A stretch of DNA of 64,000 nucleotides. It comes from Hofstenia miamia (Eukaryota; Xenacoelomorpha; Acoela). The notes below the pieces were generated by a model. It saw only the letters and a list, made by a program, of their open reading frames with translations. It had not been told where the DNA came from and did not search any database. The DNA is taken from NCBI GenBank assembly GCA_004352715.1, contig SCFE01000080.1, forward strand, positions 1,435,094-1,499,093, in the 5' to 3' direction. Below are positions 34,690 through 47,053 of the stretch, one piece after another (positions within the stretch are counted from its first letter, which is position 1; the number at the start of each line of letters is the position of its first letter). The translations under genes and the position numbers were made by a program.

Positions 34690-37600
34690 TGATGTAAAAA
34701 ATCAATATTATAAAGAAAAGAGTCAATATATAAATTTTTCAACACTAAAATTTTTTTTTAAATTTATTGTTTATATGACCAAAAACTACTAAAATATTCA
34801 GAAAAATACATTTCTAAAAAAATTAGCGCTTTGCAACGCCAAAAATCAAAGATTTGGTGCTTGTAGCCTAAAAGAAAATTAACTGTTACAAAATTTTGCG
34901 ATCGAGATATTTAATCAAAATTAAAAATACATAAACCTATTGATACATACTTCCTTCTAATGATCATTAAATGTTTGGATATTGTCTAAGAATGCTTGTA
35001 AACGAAATATACATGTATTGCAATACCATGCTAAAAGAAGTGGTAGACATTACAAAAATATTAATCGATTAGGATTCGATACATTATTGATATTATAGTA
35101 TTTACAATCTCCTTTGCAATATGATTCGATTTTTGGCTGTAAAAACATTTTTTGCTTAATTCGTAAACAAATTTATACAAACACCAGTCATAAATTAAGT
35201 TGAATTTATGCATTTCATGGCTGTATGATATAGACCTATATAAATAGAACCTCTTTCACAAAATTAATGTATTTTACGTCAATACTTCCCATAATAGAAT
35301 CAATGGCCGCAGGCGTAAATTCGGCAGAATGCGGCGAATTCGCCACCTGGGTGTTTTTCAATACAAATCAATTCGGATAATTAGGTGCAAGTTTTGCGAT
35401 GAAATTAATTTTACAATTTCATCTGATGGTGTATAAAATTCCCAGAACCACTTCAGGTTTAAGCTAATATAGATATATACAAAATATGTCTTAAAACGAG
35501 CGGCGATTTTTCAAAAGTGAAAATTATGTTAACGTCATAATTGAAATAAAATTGGCAGAATATTATTAAAATTCAACCTATAGATTATTAGTATTACCAG
35601 AGGATGTCTTAATACCGAAAAACATATACACGTTTTTGTTTTTATAAGTAACTTTAACTTTATATTTGTGTTCAGCCTCAGTGTTGTTAAATATTTATGC
35701 AAATTCAGCCTTAAACTTGCTTAGCAGCTGACTAGACTTTCCAATATTTAATCCCCTTTTGCCTTCTTGATCTTTTGTACAATTTTATGTTAATTTCTCG
35801 GATTATGTTACGTAATTTGAAATTGATTTAAGAATTTAGTTTGATTTAGTGGTTCACCTTACTTTGTTGCATATCATAAGGTCGTATTTGAGCCTCACCT
35901 GTTTATTATTGAGATTTTTCAGCCTAAATAGTTGCTTATTTTTGGGTTAATTTCAGCCTCAGTCAGAGCTAAGCACCCTAGTGGCTTATACTAGAATTTT
36001 AACTTTTAGATTCTTGTGATTTTGCAAGGCCTTATAATTAAATGTCGCACAGGAAATTTGATAGGAACTGATAAAACTGTAAATGCTTCACACATCACAA
36101 ACCGCTGATTGTGTGTTTATCAACAAGAAAAAAATCGATTTTCTAAAATCAAACATCTAAAGTTGAGGTCAGTGAAATTATTGATTGAAATCTAAAAGCA
36201 GAATTCATGTTGTAAATTTCAGTACATAGAAAGTAAATATTGGTCGTGATGAAGAAAAGTAGTTATAGGGTTATACATATTCACCACTTTTACTAATTTA
36301 AATATTCTTTTTAGGAGAAAGACAATGTAGATGTGGATCAAGCATGGCCTAAAAATATTCAAATTTTACATTGAAATTGAATGTCTGTTATTCCTAATAG
36401 AAATACAAATTTTACACAATTGGGGAGGGGAGATCATCTGTAAATCCAAAGGTAAGGAATGCATTCTTAGCATATTAAATTAAATTTGTGTAGGCCCAGC
36501 TTTGTTCTTGTATATCAGTGGCAAGATAAAGTTAGTTAGGTTGCAACTAACAGGCATTAATGATTTAATAGGAGTACAATTCCATATTTTTAAAAAGCTT
36601 GCATTGGTGTATTTAGAGGGTGTCCAAACCTGCCCAATTGTGAAAAAATCACAAAGGCAGCTGTACTTCTAAGTCTGGTGATCAATAGGTATAGAGGTGA
36701 ATGATTCCCATTGTAAAGTTCAACTATTTCTAAGTATAGTAAGTAAAGATATCATTTTTCTTGCGCATGTCATCATGTACAATTTTTAAGAATGATTTAT
36801 ACTTTTGTAAAGGCTAATTAAAAAGTTCTACATACGCCACTGAAAAGATGGATTATAAATAATTGACATTTTGCTATTTCCTTGTTTATTTAAATTGGAG
36901 TATAAAAATCAAGTGGGTCTAGCATTATTCCTCAAGGCTTTAGAAATTGCTTAATGTTCTTATTACTGCACTTAGCTTCAATAATAAATTAGATAAACAC
37001 TATTTAAAAAGCATGTCACTTCGCATTAATGATTTTTATGTAGGAATTCATTAAATTTATTAAAACAATATGAAGGCCGATTAGAAGGCTCAAATCAGAG
37101 CTAATTATGTTTCGGTAGAAACTTTGTATCAAATTTTGAAAATTTAATGCGAAAATAAAATTAATATTGCATCAATCGTCTCAATAACCAGGAACATTTT
37201 AATCGGTACACAACATGAATATTATGGCATATGAGAATTTTATGTGTACAAGTTGGAGCCTCAACGCGGTAAGTCTATTAAAAGTAGCTAAAATGCCTGC
37301 ATTTTGAATAGCCATCGATATCAAAATTGTCCAAAAATTCTAGATTCATGAAAATGGCGCTACATTATGTAGTGACATTTGAATCATCAGTAGAACCTCG
37401 TATACACATGTGTTTGAAAGAATAAAATATGGAAATATTGCTTTTTTGAATCACATTTTTTGAAAAATACGGTTTAATAATAAATGACACTTATTAGGAA
37501 AATTAAAATAAATTAATCTGGTAGAAAATTGCTGTCATTCTTAGTAAAAAGTAAATATTAACAAATTTCATTATGCATGTTCTTCGTAGTAAGTAACTTC

Positions 37601-39816
37601 TTATTAGTTTTTCAGTCTTTCAATACTTCTTATATTGCTCCGATGTTTCAAAAGGATTTACAATTTTTACCAGAGTAAGTCTTATCTGATATGATAATGA
37701 GAGCTAGGGTAAATGAGAAAAAACAAAGATAACAAAGATTTTCCACATTTATAGACGTTATCAGAATAGGGGTGGGGCAAAATATGAACATAGCCTCTCA
37801 CCTATCCTGCTCCTAAAATTAACATGTCATCTTGATTAGCTTGGTTTTTATGCTGAGTAATGTACAATGTTAAAAAACCTGAGCTAAAGTTTGAAATGAT
37901 TATTAAAAAAAATTGACGGAACTAGGCTACTTATAGCACTAAATTTCTTACCCAAAGGTGACACCAAAGAAACAAGCAGAGAGTTAATGCTAAGGAATGA
38001 TTTTAGTATCTTAAGTTATTAACATGTAGTACACTAGCGTGTAAAGTACAACTTAGTCTACCACATTTCATTGTCATTGATCACATATGCATGCACAATA
38101 ATTAAAAAAATAATTGAATCCTCAACAATAACATTACATGATATCCAAGATGACCTCAATGTAGTTAGTACTGCATATTCTCTATTCTAGTAATTAATTT
38201 TAAAATTCATATTTTAGACTGACGACATTATGATTAGAAAATAGACTGTCTATCCTGCGCTGATTCAATTAACCTGATTAGCCTGTTCTTATTCCGGACC
38301 TAATCAGCAAATGGTTGTTGGTTGCTGACAATACGCCAAACACACCGATCAGGTAATTTTGGTAACATTTTTGTTTATATCTAATCAATTAGACTTGTAA
38401 TTAAAATAACTATGCGTCCAAATTCTATAAATTTGTAGGGAACATTTTTTGACAATTCGTGGTTTAGTAAAATCTTAAAATGTATGCGTATTTACAATAA
38501 AGATTAACATAACTTTAAAAATATAAGGGAATTTGTGAAAAAGGATTGTGCATAATTTAACAGGTTGACTAGTGGAAAAGGAATAATATTTACATGATGA
38601 AAGGAGTGATAAAACCAGATCAAAGCTATAGAAGAAATTGACTTAAAGCGAAATCCTTCTCAAACAAAGACGTAATAAAACGCAATAAATGAAGAAATGT
38701 TTAAACTTTTAATTTACGATTTCATCAAAACAAATTGACATTAATAGTAATATTTGACACGTTTAGAATTTTATGCGACACGCTGAAAATTTGGTGTCTG
38801 CCACCAAATAATCAAGAATTTTATCTCTTGCATAATGTAAACATAGAATTTTTTTATTTAGAAACTATGCCAGTTACATGACGTAGATTGCGCTTGCAGG
38901 TCTCCATTGTTCGAAAGTTTGAATTCGCAATCAAACTTTACAATAAATTGAATTGAATTTATAGGAACTACGCCCGTAATGCGTAAAAATAGAAGAACTA
39001 AAAATTAAGGCAAAACATAAATAACAAAGAGTTTAAGTATGTGGATATTTAAGATGTACATTGTGCCGTACAAGGATTCAATTGATTTCACTGAAGCAGA
39101 AAACATAGGACAAAGAATTTATACAAAAATTTGCAATATCAAAAATCAACCCGACGTTAACCGTTTTTATGATTGCAAGAGAAGATTATGCCATTCTTTG
39201 TTACACTAAATTGTTTCGAGCCAGAATACATGCCCGAGGACTTGTAATAATTTGAAATCACCGGTTCGTTGTGTATAACAATGTTGCGGTAAGGAATTAT
39301 TTTCATTAAAATATATCATATATAAATGATTTGTAGAATATATTGTAGTTTGTGGGTAATATCCTAAGTGATATGATGTTATAGCTTAGTATGAAGTCTG
39401 CACATTGGCAATATCTCAGTTTAAGCATAAACTGTGTAGAGTAAATCCTGTCATCTGATATACCAACACTGATATCTTATAACTGACTTTCAAAAAATAG
39501 TTAATGATTTTGTATTTTAGGTAATCTATATGATTCTAACTTCGATCATCGTCTGAAAAAAACTTTCAAATTACATTCATCTAATGAGATCACAGAGCAC
39601 CAATATTCGATGTGTTCGGTAGTACCAATCACTTTTTACACGGTGTGCCTGTATATATTGAAATATTCTAATGTTTTAATCCTAAGTAAATATTTATGTT
39701 TTACTGGGTAATTGCCAATATTTCTAATTATTCCGCGAATAATCAACCAGCCAGGATTATACTGAAGGCGTTTAACTATATTTAGCAATATTTGATTATA
39801 TCGAGAAGTATAATAT
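34690..39816. other. Long AT-rich stretch, no gene seen
   Basis: No transposon motif, array or above-chance frame. The only small oddity is a perfect 12-bp palindrome GGCGAATTCGCC near 35333. Confidence 0.4.
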
Positions 39817-40816
39817 NNNNNNNNNNNNNNNNNNNNNNNNNNNNNNNNNNNNNNNNNNNNNNNNNNNNNNNNNNNNNNNNNNNNNNNNNNNNNNNNNNNN
39901 NNNNNNNNNNNNNNNNNNNNNNNNNNNNNNNNNNNNNNNNNNNNNNNNNNNNNNNNNNNNNNNNNNNNNNNNNNNNNNNNNNNNNNNNNNNNNNNNNNNN
40001 NNNNNNNNNNNNNNNNNNNNNNNNNNNNNNNNNNNNNNNNNNNNNNNNNNNNNNNNNNNNNNNNNNNNNNNNNNNNNNNNNNNNNNNNNNNNNNNNNNNN
40101 NNNNNNNNNNNNNNNNNNNNNNNNNNNNNNNNNNNNNNNNNNNNNNNNNNNNNNNNNNNNNNNNNNNNNNNNNNNNNNNNNNNNNNNNNNNNNNNNNNNN
40201 NNNNNNNNNNNNNNNNNNNNNNNNNNNNNNNNNNNNNNNNNNNNNNNNNNNNNNNNNNNNNNNNNNNNNNNNNNNNNNNNNNNNNNNNNNNNNNNNNNNN
40301 NNNNNNNNNNNNNNNNNNNNNNNNNNNNNNNNNNNNNNNNNNNNNNNNNNNNNNNNNNNNNNNNNNNNNNNNNNNNNNNNNNNNNNNNNNNNNNNNNNNN
40401 NNNNNNNNNNNNNNNNNNNNNNNNNNNNNNNNNNNNNNNNNNNNNNNNNNNNNNNNNNNNNNNNNNNNNNNNNNNNNNNNNNNNNNNNNNNNNNNNNNNN
40501 NNNNNNNNNNNNNNNNNNNNNNNNNNNNNNNNNNNNNNNNNNNNNNNNNNNNNNNNNNNNNNNNNNNNNNNNNNNNNNNNNNNNNNNNNNNNNNNNNNNN
40601 NNNNNNNNNNNNNNNNNNNNNNNNNNNNNNNNNNNNNNNNNNNNNNNNNNNNNNNNNNNNNNNNNNNNNNNNNNNNNNNNNNNNNNNNNNNNNNNNNNNN
40701 NNNNNNNNNNNNNNNNNNNNNNNNNNNNNNNNNNNNNNNNNNNNNNNNNNNNNNNNNNNNNNNNNNNNNNNNNNNNNNNNNNNNNNNNNNNNNNNNNNNN
40801 NNNNNNNNNNNNNNNN
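39817..40816. other. Assembly gap, exactly 1000 N
   Basis: A placeholder-sized gap. (AT)n follows directly on the right side. Confidence 0.98.
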
Positions 40817-41062
40817 ATATATATATATATATTACTGATGCGCGGAAACGGTTGCTCAAAATTTGTTACCGAATACGTGTATGTTTTCCATGCCACATTA
40901 TTTATATTTTAAGTAAGACTTTGTTCAAAACTATTAATTTTAGATAAAATATTTACATATAATAAGAGTAAGATGTGTTCGAAATTTTTGACGACTTTTA
41001 AGTTGCTTAATAGCATTAAAAAGCCCTACCCACTCACTCATGAATATATATATATATATATA

Positions 41063-42388
41063 CAGGGTGTGTCAAAAGTAAGTTGACTTTTAAACTAACT
41101 AAAAAATTCAACCAATCACAGAAAGATGATGAAATATTTCGTCATTTTATAACTACATAAAGGGAATTTATGTTATGCATAGCATTTTGTTATTTTTCCA
41201 GTACTTTTTAACTTTAGTCATGGATTTAGACACTAGACTAGAAACATTAAAACTATACTACAAAAGTGGAGACAGTGCAACAGCGGCATTATGTGCATAC
41301 AAAAAAGCACAACACCTTCATAAAGACATTTTTTCTATTACAGCTGTCACTAACATGAAAAGAAAATTTGAAAAGACAAAATCCTTACACAGTCCTGCTA
41401 AATCGGCGAGGCCATTGCTCCAAGAAGACCGGAAACCAATTGTAATGAGTGCACTGAAAACTCTGCAAGATACAAATGTGCATGGCCATCCAAGTTCCTT
41501 CTTTCTATTGCTGCAGCTACTACAATTCCAAAGAAAAGTGGTTGTCGAATTCTTAAAGCATGTGGTATGCGGGCATACAAAATTGCCTTGCATCAAACTA
41601 TCACTGAATCAGACTATCATCATCGTTCGAATTTGCACAATGGATTTTAGCTAATGCTAATTTGCTCAAAAATGTGCTTTGGTCAGATGAGGCCTATTTT
41701 TCTATGGATAGAATGGTCAACCATCATAACTGTACCATATGGACGTCTGAGAACCCTCAACTAATAAGAGAAGGCTTGCACCCCTGAAAAATTATGTGTG
41801 TGGATGGCATTCAGTGCAAATGATGTGCTGAAACCAATTTTCTTTCCGGGTACAGTAAATCAGGATAATTACACCAGTATGCTCCCTGACCATATGTTTC
41901 CACAACTAAGACAGAAACGAAAAATGCAGTCTGTTATTTTTCAGCATGTTTTGCACCACCACACTACTCCAAACAAGCCAGGGATTGCATCAGCACTCAG
42001 TTGCCAGCTGAGCGTGTTATTGGCAGAGGTTTTGGTCGTGCATGGCCTCCTAGATCACCTGACCTGAGTCCACTTCACTTTTATTTGTGGTCTACTCTAA
42101 AGTCACAGGTATATCATACATCAATTCCAACCAACCTGGATGATTAAAAAAGGAGGATCATACAAGAAGTTGATTCACTTAACATTGATGAATTACATCG
42201 AGCTGTCCAGAATATGATACCAAGATGTGAACTTACTATTGAGAATGGAGGACTATTTGAACAGTTGTTTTAATATATCTGTAATTCCTCTTATTATAGT
42301 TTGTTTATTTACATATATTATTGTTTGTTTTTATATAAATAAAAAGTTGTTGTAATTTGAAAAGTCAAGCTACTTTTGACACACCCTG
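41063..42388 (+). mobile_element. Mariner-superfamily transposon, 1326 bp, with 29-bp TIRs
   Basis: Terminal inverted repeats at 41063-41091 and 42360-42388 begin CAGGGTGTGTCAAAAGTA and match in 27 of 29 bases. TA dinucleotides flank both ends (41061-41062 and 42389-42390), as for all Tc1/mariner insertions, and the site lies inside an (AT)n array. The internal transposase is described separately. Confidence 0.92.
41220..42272 (+). pseudogene. Mariner-type transposase, frameshifted and catalytically dead
   Basis: ATG at 41220 (MDLDTRLETLKLYYKSG) opens an N-terminal DNA-binding helix-turn-helix region with NMKRKFEKT and a GRP-like linker read as SARPLL. The frame shifts near 41500. In the second frame GCRILKACGMRAYKIAL is followed, after a further stop, by NVLWSDEAYFS (first catalytic D kept). 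Later VWMAFSANDVLKPIFFPG is readable. The second-aspartate motif QDGAPPHY is broken by a frameshift, leaving APPHYSKQA. The third motif reads SPDLSPLHFYLW, where family members have SPLDF, so that aspartate is replaced by H. The reading ends NGGLFEQLF plus TAA near 42272. The N-terminus resembles the DUF4817-type mariners of arthropods and cnidarians (from memory). Confidence 0.85.
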
Positions 42389-42438
42389 TATATATACATG
42401 TATATATACATGTATATGTCTATGTATATATATACATG

Positions 42439-42484
<46 letters not shown>
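42389..42484. repeat. (AT)n / TACATGTATA-rich microsatellite
   Basis: AT alternation with ACATGTA interruptions, continuing the array that was split by the mariner insertion. Confidence 0.9.
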
Positions 42485-42487
<3 letters not shown>

Positions 42488-42489
42488 CT

Positions 42490-42600
42490 GGAAATATGTT
42501 TTCGACCAACTTGCTATTTTGAATAAATAATCAACTTTCATTGGATAGATTGTGCCTAAAATTATAACTCAGTGTTACATTGATTAAAAAAGCAAAATTT
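42490..42600 (-). repeat. Terminal fragment of the Tc1-like family also at 786-895
   Basis: TTGCTATTTTGAATAAATAA and the following bases, through TCATTGGATA and ATTATAAC, match the distal end of the Tc1-like element at 786-895 with few changes. No transposase sequence is left here. Confidence 0.7.
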
Positions 42601-42632
42601 GTAGAATAACAATTGGCTATTTATTTTTAATC

Positions 42633-42638
<6 letters not shown>

Positions 42639-42670
<32 letters not shown>

Positions 42671-42780
42671 NNNNNNNNNNNNNNNNNNNNNNNNNNNNNN
42701 NNNNNNNNNNNNNNNNNNNNNNNNNNNNNNNNNNNNNNNNNNNNNNNNNNNNNNNNNNNNNNNNNTATATATATATATAT
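42639..42780. repeat. (AT)n microsatellite spanning a 95-N gap
   Basis: AT alternation on both sides of N run 42671-42765. Confidence 0.95.
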
Positions 42781-42784
42781 TGGT

Positions 42785-43015
42785 AATTTGTGATGCATTT
42801 TTTATTTATATTCGTCATTTGTAATTTTTAACATATATGTATATTGGTCATTTGTAACCTATTTTTTACATTTTTTTTTTTGCAATTTTGAAAGTTTTTG
42901 TATTACATAAGGCCAACAAAGTGTCAAAATTTGAAAAAAAATATTTTTTGGAGCTGCAATCAACATTGGTCATTTGTAATGTTGAAAATTTTTTTTTGTG
43001 GTCATTTGTGATGAA
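42785..43015 (+). repeat. Spaced GGTCATTTGTAA direct repeats
   Basis: The motif KGTCATTTGTRA recurs four times (about 42813, 42844, 42967, 42999) with irregular spacing, T-runs between, and a related TTTGTGATG at 42787. It is probably the remains of a simple tandem repeat. No known element. Confidence 0.45.
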
Positions 43016-43049
43016 GTCACAATTTATATATATATATATATATGTATAT

Positions 43050-43664
43050 CAAAGGCGTACGCAGGATTTTTTGACGTGTGACATCTTAGTCATTAAATAT
43101 TATTTTTGTTCCATTTTAGTCTATTCAGTTCATACGATGAAACAATTTATCAAAGAATTCTCTAAAAAAAATACATTGTCTATAAACAATGAAAACTCCA
43201 ATCAATTTTCTCTTACCCTACTTCACATCACATTAAGAACTGAACTGCATTAACAAGGTTCTAATTTAGAAGAGCTCGTCATCATCATTACATCAATTTT
43301 TTGTCCACTGAACAACTTTGCCCTCCTTGCTGAAAAATTTGCTACCGATTTTCAAATTTCAACTTTGAAATGACGAATTTTAATTATGTTTTTCAATTTT
43401 AACTATTTAAATTTGAGTAAGAATGAATTTGAAAGGGGTCTGGGATCAAGACCCCTCACACAATAGAGGAAAAATCACAAATGATCTATATCCCTAGGCC
43501 CTATAATCAATAGGTTTAGGAGGAATATTGATCTATGGAGCAAAAGCTGTTATTAAAAGCGGTAGAAAACAAAGCACAATAATAAATTTATGTCTAATAT
43601 TCTGCTGCTCACAACGTTTATCTTATTATTATATTTAATGAAAATAATCCTAGACACACCCCTG
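43050..43664. mobile_element. hAT-type element related to the 242-bp MITE family
   Basis: The left end CAAAGGCGTACGCAGGATTT aligns with the right end of the MITE at 2855-3096 (CAGGGGCGTACTCAGGATTT). The right end reversed is CAGGGGTGTGTCTAGGATTA. It is longer (615 bp) and has an internal hairpin GGGGTCTGGGATCAAGACCCC-like near 43437. No 8-bp duplication is visible. Confidence 0.5.
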
Positions 43665-45090
43665 GCTTTTAATCGCCTTAAGTATTAAGCTTCTTTATCT
43701 GATTATACATCATCTTTTATTTAGCCAACACGAAAACTGCTAATTCATATTAAAGTTTGGCGCGTGCATAAATCCAAAGGACAACAATTTCAATATTATT
43801 ATTCAAACAATGTGATTTGTATCAGGCTGGGAAACGGGTTGTGTCACGAGCCAGACATAATGTTGAGGGTTGAGTCAGGTCAAGACTCGATGCGTCGTGG
43901 TCAAACTTCGACGTTTAGGATAGGGTGCCAAAGAACATGACCTGTTACCCCACCATGATTTGAACAAGTTTTCAAATGCACGGAATTATTAACTAAGGAA
44001 AATGTCCCCTATTGTTGTTTTGCTACTAGTGTGCTTAGCATTCTTCCATATTTTATGCTAATTACTCGATTATGATCCCTGTATGCACACACAGCTCCTT
44101 AAAATTACTTTACATTGGAAAATCGAAAAAAAGTTTTAAGAATATTGCAAAATGCACAAATTCCGTACTTATCTATCATGCCTTGAGAGAGATTTATAAA
44201 TTATAGATTCCATCTATCAAGTCTAAATTGTTATGACAATAATTTAATTTCATTTACTAAAATCGACGTCATAAATTAAATTACTTTATTAGGGAAACAC
44301 TGTTTCACAATAATTAGAGGTTGACCAGCGCTGCAACTATAACAGTTAATATCTCATTGACTAAATTCAATGATCATTGAATGGCCAAGCACTGAGAAAT
44401 TGGAATTAATTATTCATTAATATTTTTTTCATTAATAATTGATGCCAAATAATATTTCTTAAGGCTAATAACTTCTCGTAAACATTGTAAATTTCGCAAT
44501 ATGTATTAGCTCTAAAAATTCAAAATTTTATGGAATTTTACCCCCTACCCTTGCAACAGATGATTAATTCAATTAAAAAGAATTGAAGGGGTTAGAAGTC
44601 AATGGTGTATAAGTGACATTTCAAATATTTTTAACATATTCAAGAACAATAACTTAATTGACATTAGTGATGTGCGGGTACAGGTACTAATCGCGGGTAC
44701 CCGATTTTAGCCTTTTACTAATGGAACACCAAAGCAAAGTGGTCGCTACTATATAATGTCTTATGATACTGCAATGTAATGGTTACAATATCATCATATA
44801 TTTTTCAAACATACGTAACTTGTGAGGTAGCTAAAAATTACCAGGTCTTAAGTGTCCTGCACAATATTATTCTCGACGAAGTGATGGCGAAATTTACTAT
44901 TAACATTTCCTTAAATGTTAATTTTTGATATTTGCTTACCAGATAGATAGGATGGACTTTTATTTTTTTAAATTTTATACTATTATATCGCTTTCCACAT
45001 ATGAAACTGATTTTAAACTCTGGAATTCGTAATATTCCACTTCTAAGTGTATCTCGCCTCACATTACAAAAATTTTAAATCAAATGACTG
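43665..45090. other. AT-rich sequence, no confident gene
   Basis: A minus-strand segment at 44935-45060 (SGILRIPEFKISFICGKRYN) ends at a good donor (CTG|GTAAGC) but has no acceptor. A GTGCGGGTACAGG / GCGGGTACCCG pair near 44672-44702 looks like the end of a degenerate hAT-type element. Confidence 0.3.
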
Positions 45091-45095
45091 TTTAA

Positions 45096-45312
45096 CACTA
45101 GAAGTACCAAGTGAGTCAAAATTGACTCAAATTAAAATTTTGTTTACTTACATATGCATTCATTAAAAACAACAGCAGGTATATACACCTCCAAAAATAT
45201 TGATAATCTATTTGAATTTCCATAGGTAAAATTTTTTTCATTCTTTTATATAATTTTTTAATTGAAATGCTACATGTAAAATGAATCTCAAGGAGTAATG
45301 GTATTTCTAGTG
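45096..45312. mobile_element. piggyBac-type MITE, 217 bp, flanked by TTAA
   Basis: TTAA at 45092-45095 and 45313-45316 brackets inverted ends CACTAGAAGTACCA and CACTAGAAATACCA (13 of 14). TTAA targets with a CNCTAGAA-type terminus are the hallmark of piggyBac elements. A subterminal palindrome TGAGTCAAAATTGACTCA follows the left end. No coding capacity. Confidence 0.8.
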
Positions 45313-45425
45313 TTAATTCAAATGGTTTTCACCAGATAGCGCTGTAATCAAAGTTAAATAATTTATTTTAATGTTCGGAATTTGCCAAATGACTTCTAAC
45401 AATTTTCACATGCATGTCATTTTAG

Positions 45426-45608
45426 GCGTGCGTCCTGTTTGTCACTCTACAGCTGTATTCTGTTATTGGAGCTCTTCTGTTGATAACAAATCTGTCCGAA
45501 ATGGTAAAGAGTGCATCGGAAGCAACATACTTCAAGTTGTTCGGACATTTCATTCCCATTGGTTATCATCTTTTCTTGCCATCAACTTTAGCCAAATTAG
45601 CTACACAG
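45426..45608 (+). CDS. Candidate internal exon, membrane-protein-like, product unknown
   Basis: 183 nt (61 codons, phase 0 at both ends) between TCATTTTAG|GCGTG and ACACAG|GTATGC, both strong. The only open frame across it reads VLFVTLQLYSVIGALLLI, then SEMVKSASEATYFKLF and HFIPIGYHLFLPS. The GC content is higher than the flanks. It looks like a hydrophobic segment plus an amphipathic helix of a membrane protein. I could not assign it, and it does not resemble any part of TMEM237 downstream. Confidence 0.42.
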
Positions 45609-47050
45609 GTATGCAAATGAAATTTTATTTGTTACGAGAGAAGTAATAGAATTCCTAATTATGATGCTTATTAGCAATTATTTGTACAAGCATTCATGCT
45701 TGAGTTATGGACATTGCAACACTTAATTAAAATTCCATTTAATAATCGATTAAATACATCAAGTCATAGAACTGAAATGGAATCTATATATATATATATT
45801 GACTTAGTTGCAGATTCTTTTATCATGTGGTGCTTTCAGATTTTGGAAATCTAACATACAAGAGTTTAACATAGTTTTCAAGAAATCATCAGTAATTTAA
45901 ATAATTAATAAATTTGATCATCAAATTCTGAAAGCCTTGTAAATTAGAGATATGTCTTCTATTCATTTTTTGGCTTTAATTTGCACCTGATCGCAAATAT
46001 TTCAGGGTTGCCACGACCAATGAGATATGTATGGTCTCTACAGAAAACAAAATAATTTATGTTATATCTTTCTGCAATGGACCTTCGACCGCCTTCGCCG
46101 CCAAGATCTTTAATTTTGCACAATTCATGCTTGGGTTTGAGTTTTCTGTTTACATGAAAAGAAACAGCTAATGATAGTTGCCGCACCCATATAATTTTGA
46201 TTTCCTGTTTATCTGAACAATAGGTACTCTCAGAAAAAATCTCTTATTTTTCTAGTAAATCAATTCCTTATTATGAAAATTGAAACCTAATTAGTTATTT
46301 TTAAATTTAATAATGATATATAGAAATAATTTATGCGAAATTGTAACATTGGATCTCTAAGTGTATAACAATTAGTAATTTTAGTTTAGTCTAAGTATTT
46401 ATTCATATTCATTCAAATAATGTATTTGTACACTTAATTATAAGATCTCAGCTTAATTAAATTTGTAAAAGCTAAATTTATTTGCAAATTGTTTGAATTT
46501 ATATGCAAGAACACTTCCCTACATATAGTTAAATGATTTTCATAAATAAAATTGCTTACCTGTTTGGAGAGATTGTAGGTATGGAGTTTATACAACAGAG
46601 GCAAAATCATGCCATTTTCATAAATTGTTGACTTTGCCCTATATATATGACTAAAATTTATTTTTTCAAAATTATTTCTTTCAAGATATAATTCTCTTAT
46701 ATATTAAACTAGAAATTATTTTCCTGATGTTAAAATGACATTTCGAAACTAATATTTATAAATAATAATATTATATAATCACTCAAGTGTAGTACTTCAA
46801 GATGAAATTTTCTTGATAAATTTCATAAAATTTCAAGGTATTTTTTCTCAAATACACGAGATTTTTTTTATGAGTGTATCGACAGAATTTTAACTTTCTT
46901 GAAAACTAGAAATTTCCAATAAAAAATTGTTGATTTTTTCAAGTTTAGTTCACATTTTCAACATTACATGAGTGCACGTTTGCAAAATTATGTTTCAATA
47001 TCCTGCGATTTCCATATTTTGAAAAACGGTTTTTGAAGGGCATTGTAGTT
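45609..47050. other. AT-rich sequence, no confident gene
   Basis: A GC-richer patch at 46000-46170 is open on both strands (minus: LGGEGGRRSIAERYNINYF) but matches nothing I recognise. Confidence 0.3.
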
Positions 47051-47053
47051 TTA

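Noticed and set aside
46000-46180. GC-richer patch open on both strands (LGGEGGRRSIAERYN on minus)
   Set aside because: Interesting composition, but no splice borders fit well and no family is recognised.
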